Shown in pieces: positions 52,450-53,298 of a stretch of DNA of 53,298 nucleotides. Location: positions 1-53,298 of the forward strand of contig JAJRQZ010000036.1 of the NCBI GenBank assembly GCA_024279935.1, given 5' to 3'. The notes beneath the pieces are model-generated. The model saw nothing but the letters and a program-made list of their open reading frames with translations. It ran no database searches and was not told the origin of the DNA. Numbering within the stretch: the first letter of the stretch is position 1; each line of letters begins with the position of its first letter. The translations under genes and the position numbers were made by a program. Origin of the DNA: Bacteroidota bacterium (GTDB lineage: Bacteria > Bacteroidota > Bacteroidia > Bacteroidales > F082).

Positions 52450-53298
52450 GTCGAAATGACCAAGGAAATGATACTCCGTTAAGACTTTTCAATTGCAATT
52501 AATCTTTGTTTTTCGGCTGTCGAAATGACCAAGGAAATGATACTCCGTTAAGACTCAACAAGTCCCTTTGCTTCTTGATAGGACTTTCGTCGAAATGACC
52601 AAGGAAATGATACTCCGTTAAGACTAAACAAAAAAACCTGCCTGAAAAATTTCAGGCAGTCGAAATGACCAAGGAAATGATACTCCGTTAAGACGTAACC
52701 GCCTCTTTGCCCTCTTTGTCCCTGAATCGTCGAAATGACCAAGGAAATGATACTCCGTTAAGACATTAAACTTTTATATTCTACTAAGTCATGTTTTGGT
52801 CGAAATGACCAAGGAAATGATACTCCGTTAAGACAATCAAAGCCCTAAGTTCATTAACTCTTTTCTCGTCGAAATGACCAAGGAAATGATACTCCGTTAA
52901 GACGAAAACGACCATGACCACCTTTACGAGCACAGGGTCGAAATGACCAAGGAAATGATACTCCGTTAAGACGTTTTTCCTAATATGCAAACAGCACTGC
53001 TGTTAAGTCGAAATGACCAAGGAAATGATACTCCGTTAAGACTTTCCCAATTGTCATTGCTGTCCACCTCTGTTTTCAGACCATGATGTCGAAATGACCA
53101 AGGAAATGATACTCCGTTAAGACGGTTTAATGACTGAGACTTGAACATCGCCAGCATGTCGAAATGACCAAGGAAATGATACTCCGTTAAGACAAAAAGG
53201 CTTCATAGACATTTAATTTAAAGTTGGTCGAAATGACCAAGGAAATGATACTCCGTTAAGACGATAATTCTGATACAAGGTGGGGGGCTTGTTTGTCG
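52450..53298 (+). CRISPR. CRISPR array, 12 complete 36-bp repeats, continuing past the window
   Basis: Twelve identical repeats (start GTCGAAATGACCAAGG, end ACTCCGTTAAGAC) begin at 52450, 52519, 52589, 52659, 52729, 52799, 52868, 52937, 53007, 53088, 53158 and 53227. The eleven complete spacers are 33, 34, 34, 34, 34, 33, 33, 34, 45, 34 and 33 bases. A twelfth of 32 bases (53263-53294) is followed by GTCG at 53295-53298, the start of a thirteenth repeat. If transcribed rightward, the 8-base 5' handle left by Cas6 would be GTTAAGAC. The first 11 bases can form a mini-hairpin, GTC-GAAAT-GAC. No repeat is degenerate. Confidence 0.98.

Noticed and set aside
52548-53157. Minus-strand open frames across the array with repeated LTEYHFLGHFD or LNGVSFPWSF blocks
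   Set aside because: They are translations of the CRISPR repeat; the repetition comes from the array, not from a repeat protein.

Overview
The window looks like chromosome from a member of the Bacteroidota, probably a Bacteroidales-type anaerobe or facultative anaerobe. The evidence is the many -7 promoter boxes of the form TAnnTTTG, weak Shine-Dalgarno sites with several TTG/GTG starts, Bacteroidota-style protein families (DUF3857 transglutaminase-like exported proteins, LytTR regulator remnants, a type IX sorting-domain fragment, lone RfaE2 domain, PpiD-like SurA chaperone) and a compact type III CRISPR locus of a Bacteroidota flavour. Codon use and base composition look uniform by eye; no prophage or plasmid backbone was seen.

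Layout. 1-126 holds the end of an IS1595-like transposase. 270-6255 is housekeeping: rfaE2, a flippase-like membrane protein, panD-panC, an exported thioredoxin-fold protein, a ZIP metal transporter, an Hsp20 and a second flippase-like protein. 6346-17159 continues with a PpiD-type chaperone, RodA, a broken GIY-YIG gene, tRNA-Leu(CAA), prs, ribosomal protein L25, pth, glycyl-tRNA synthetase, a zinc-ribbon protein, ornithine carbamoyltransferase and MeaB. 17160-28000 is a decaying stretch: a broken HigB-type toxin with an intact antitoxin beside a small inverted-repeat element, an acyl-ACP thioesterase, exported proteins, MltF and TatA, plus four pseudogenes: an outer-membrane protein and two transglutaminase-like proteins with in-frame TAA codons, and a frameshifted LytTR regulator. 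28146-36223 carries genes for a leucine/isovalerate-type catabolic pathway (enoyl-CoA hydratase, acyl-CoA carboxylase beta subunit, two HMG-CoA-lyase-family proteins), interrupted by a hipBA module and an AAA ATPase with a large palindromic promoter. 36201-37120 is a field of 94-bp direct repeats around a GxxExxY gene. 37176-40301 holds an MBL-fold hydrolase, a di-haem cytochrome c peroxidase and a ROK kinase.

The notable system is 40883-53298: one dense plus-strand run of twelve genes leading into a CRISPR array. It encodes a Cas10 with an intact GGDD cyclase motif but no HD nuclease domain, a single-domain Cas7, a Csx10-like Cas5, a double-domain Cas7, a small 144-aa protein, a 677-aa RAMP protein with a helical tail, a two-helix membrane protein of unknown family, the ring nuclease Csx3, Cas6, a free-standing retron-type reverse transcriptase, Cas1 and Cas2. 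The array has 12 full 36-bp repeats and runs off the window. This reads as an RNA-targeting, cyclic-oligoadenylate-signalling type III (III-D-like) system. A membrane protein is its candidate effector, Csx3 its off-switch, and a retron-like RT may help Cas1-Cas2 take spacers from RNA. One spacer is, on its opposite strand, a textbook intrinsic terminator, as expected if it was copied from the 3' end of a transcript.

All calls come from reading the sequence; no database search was run.
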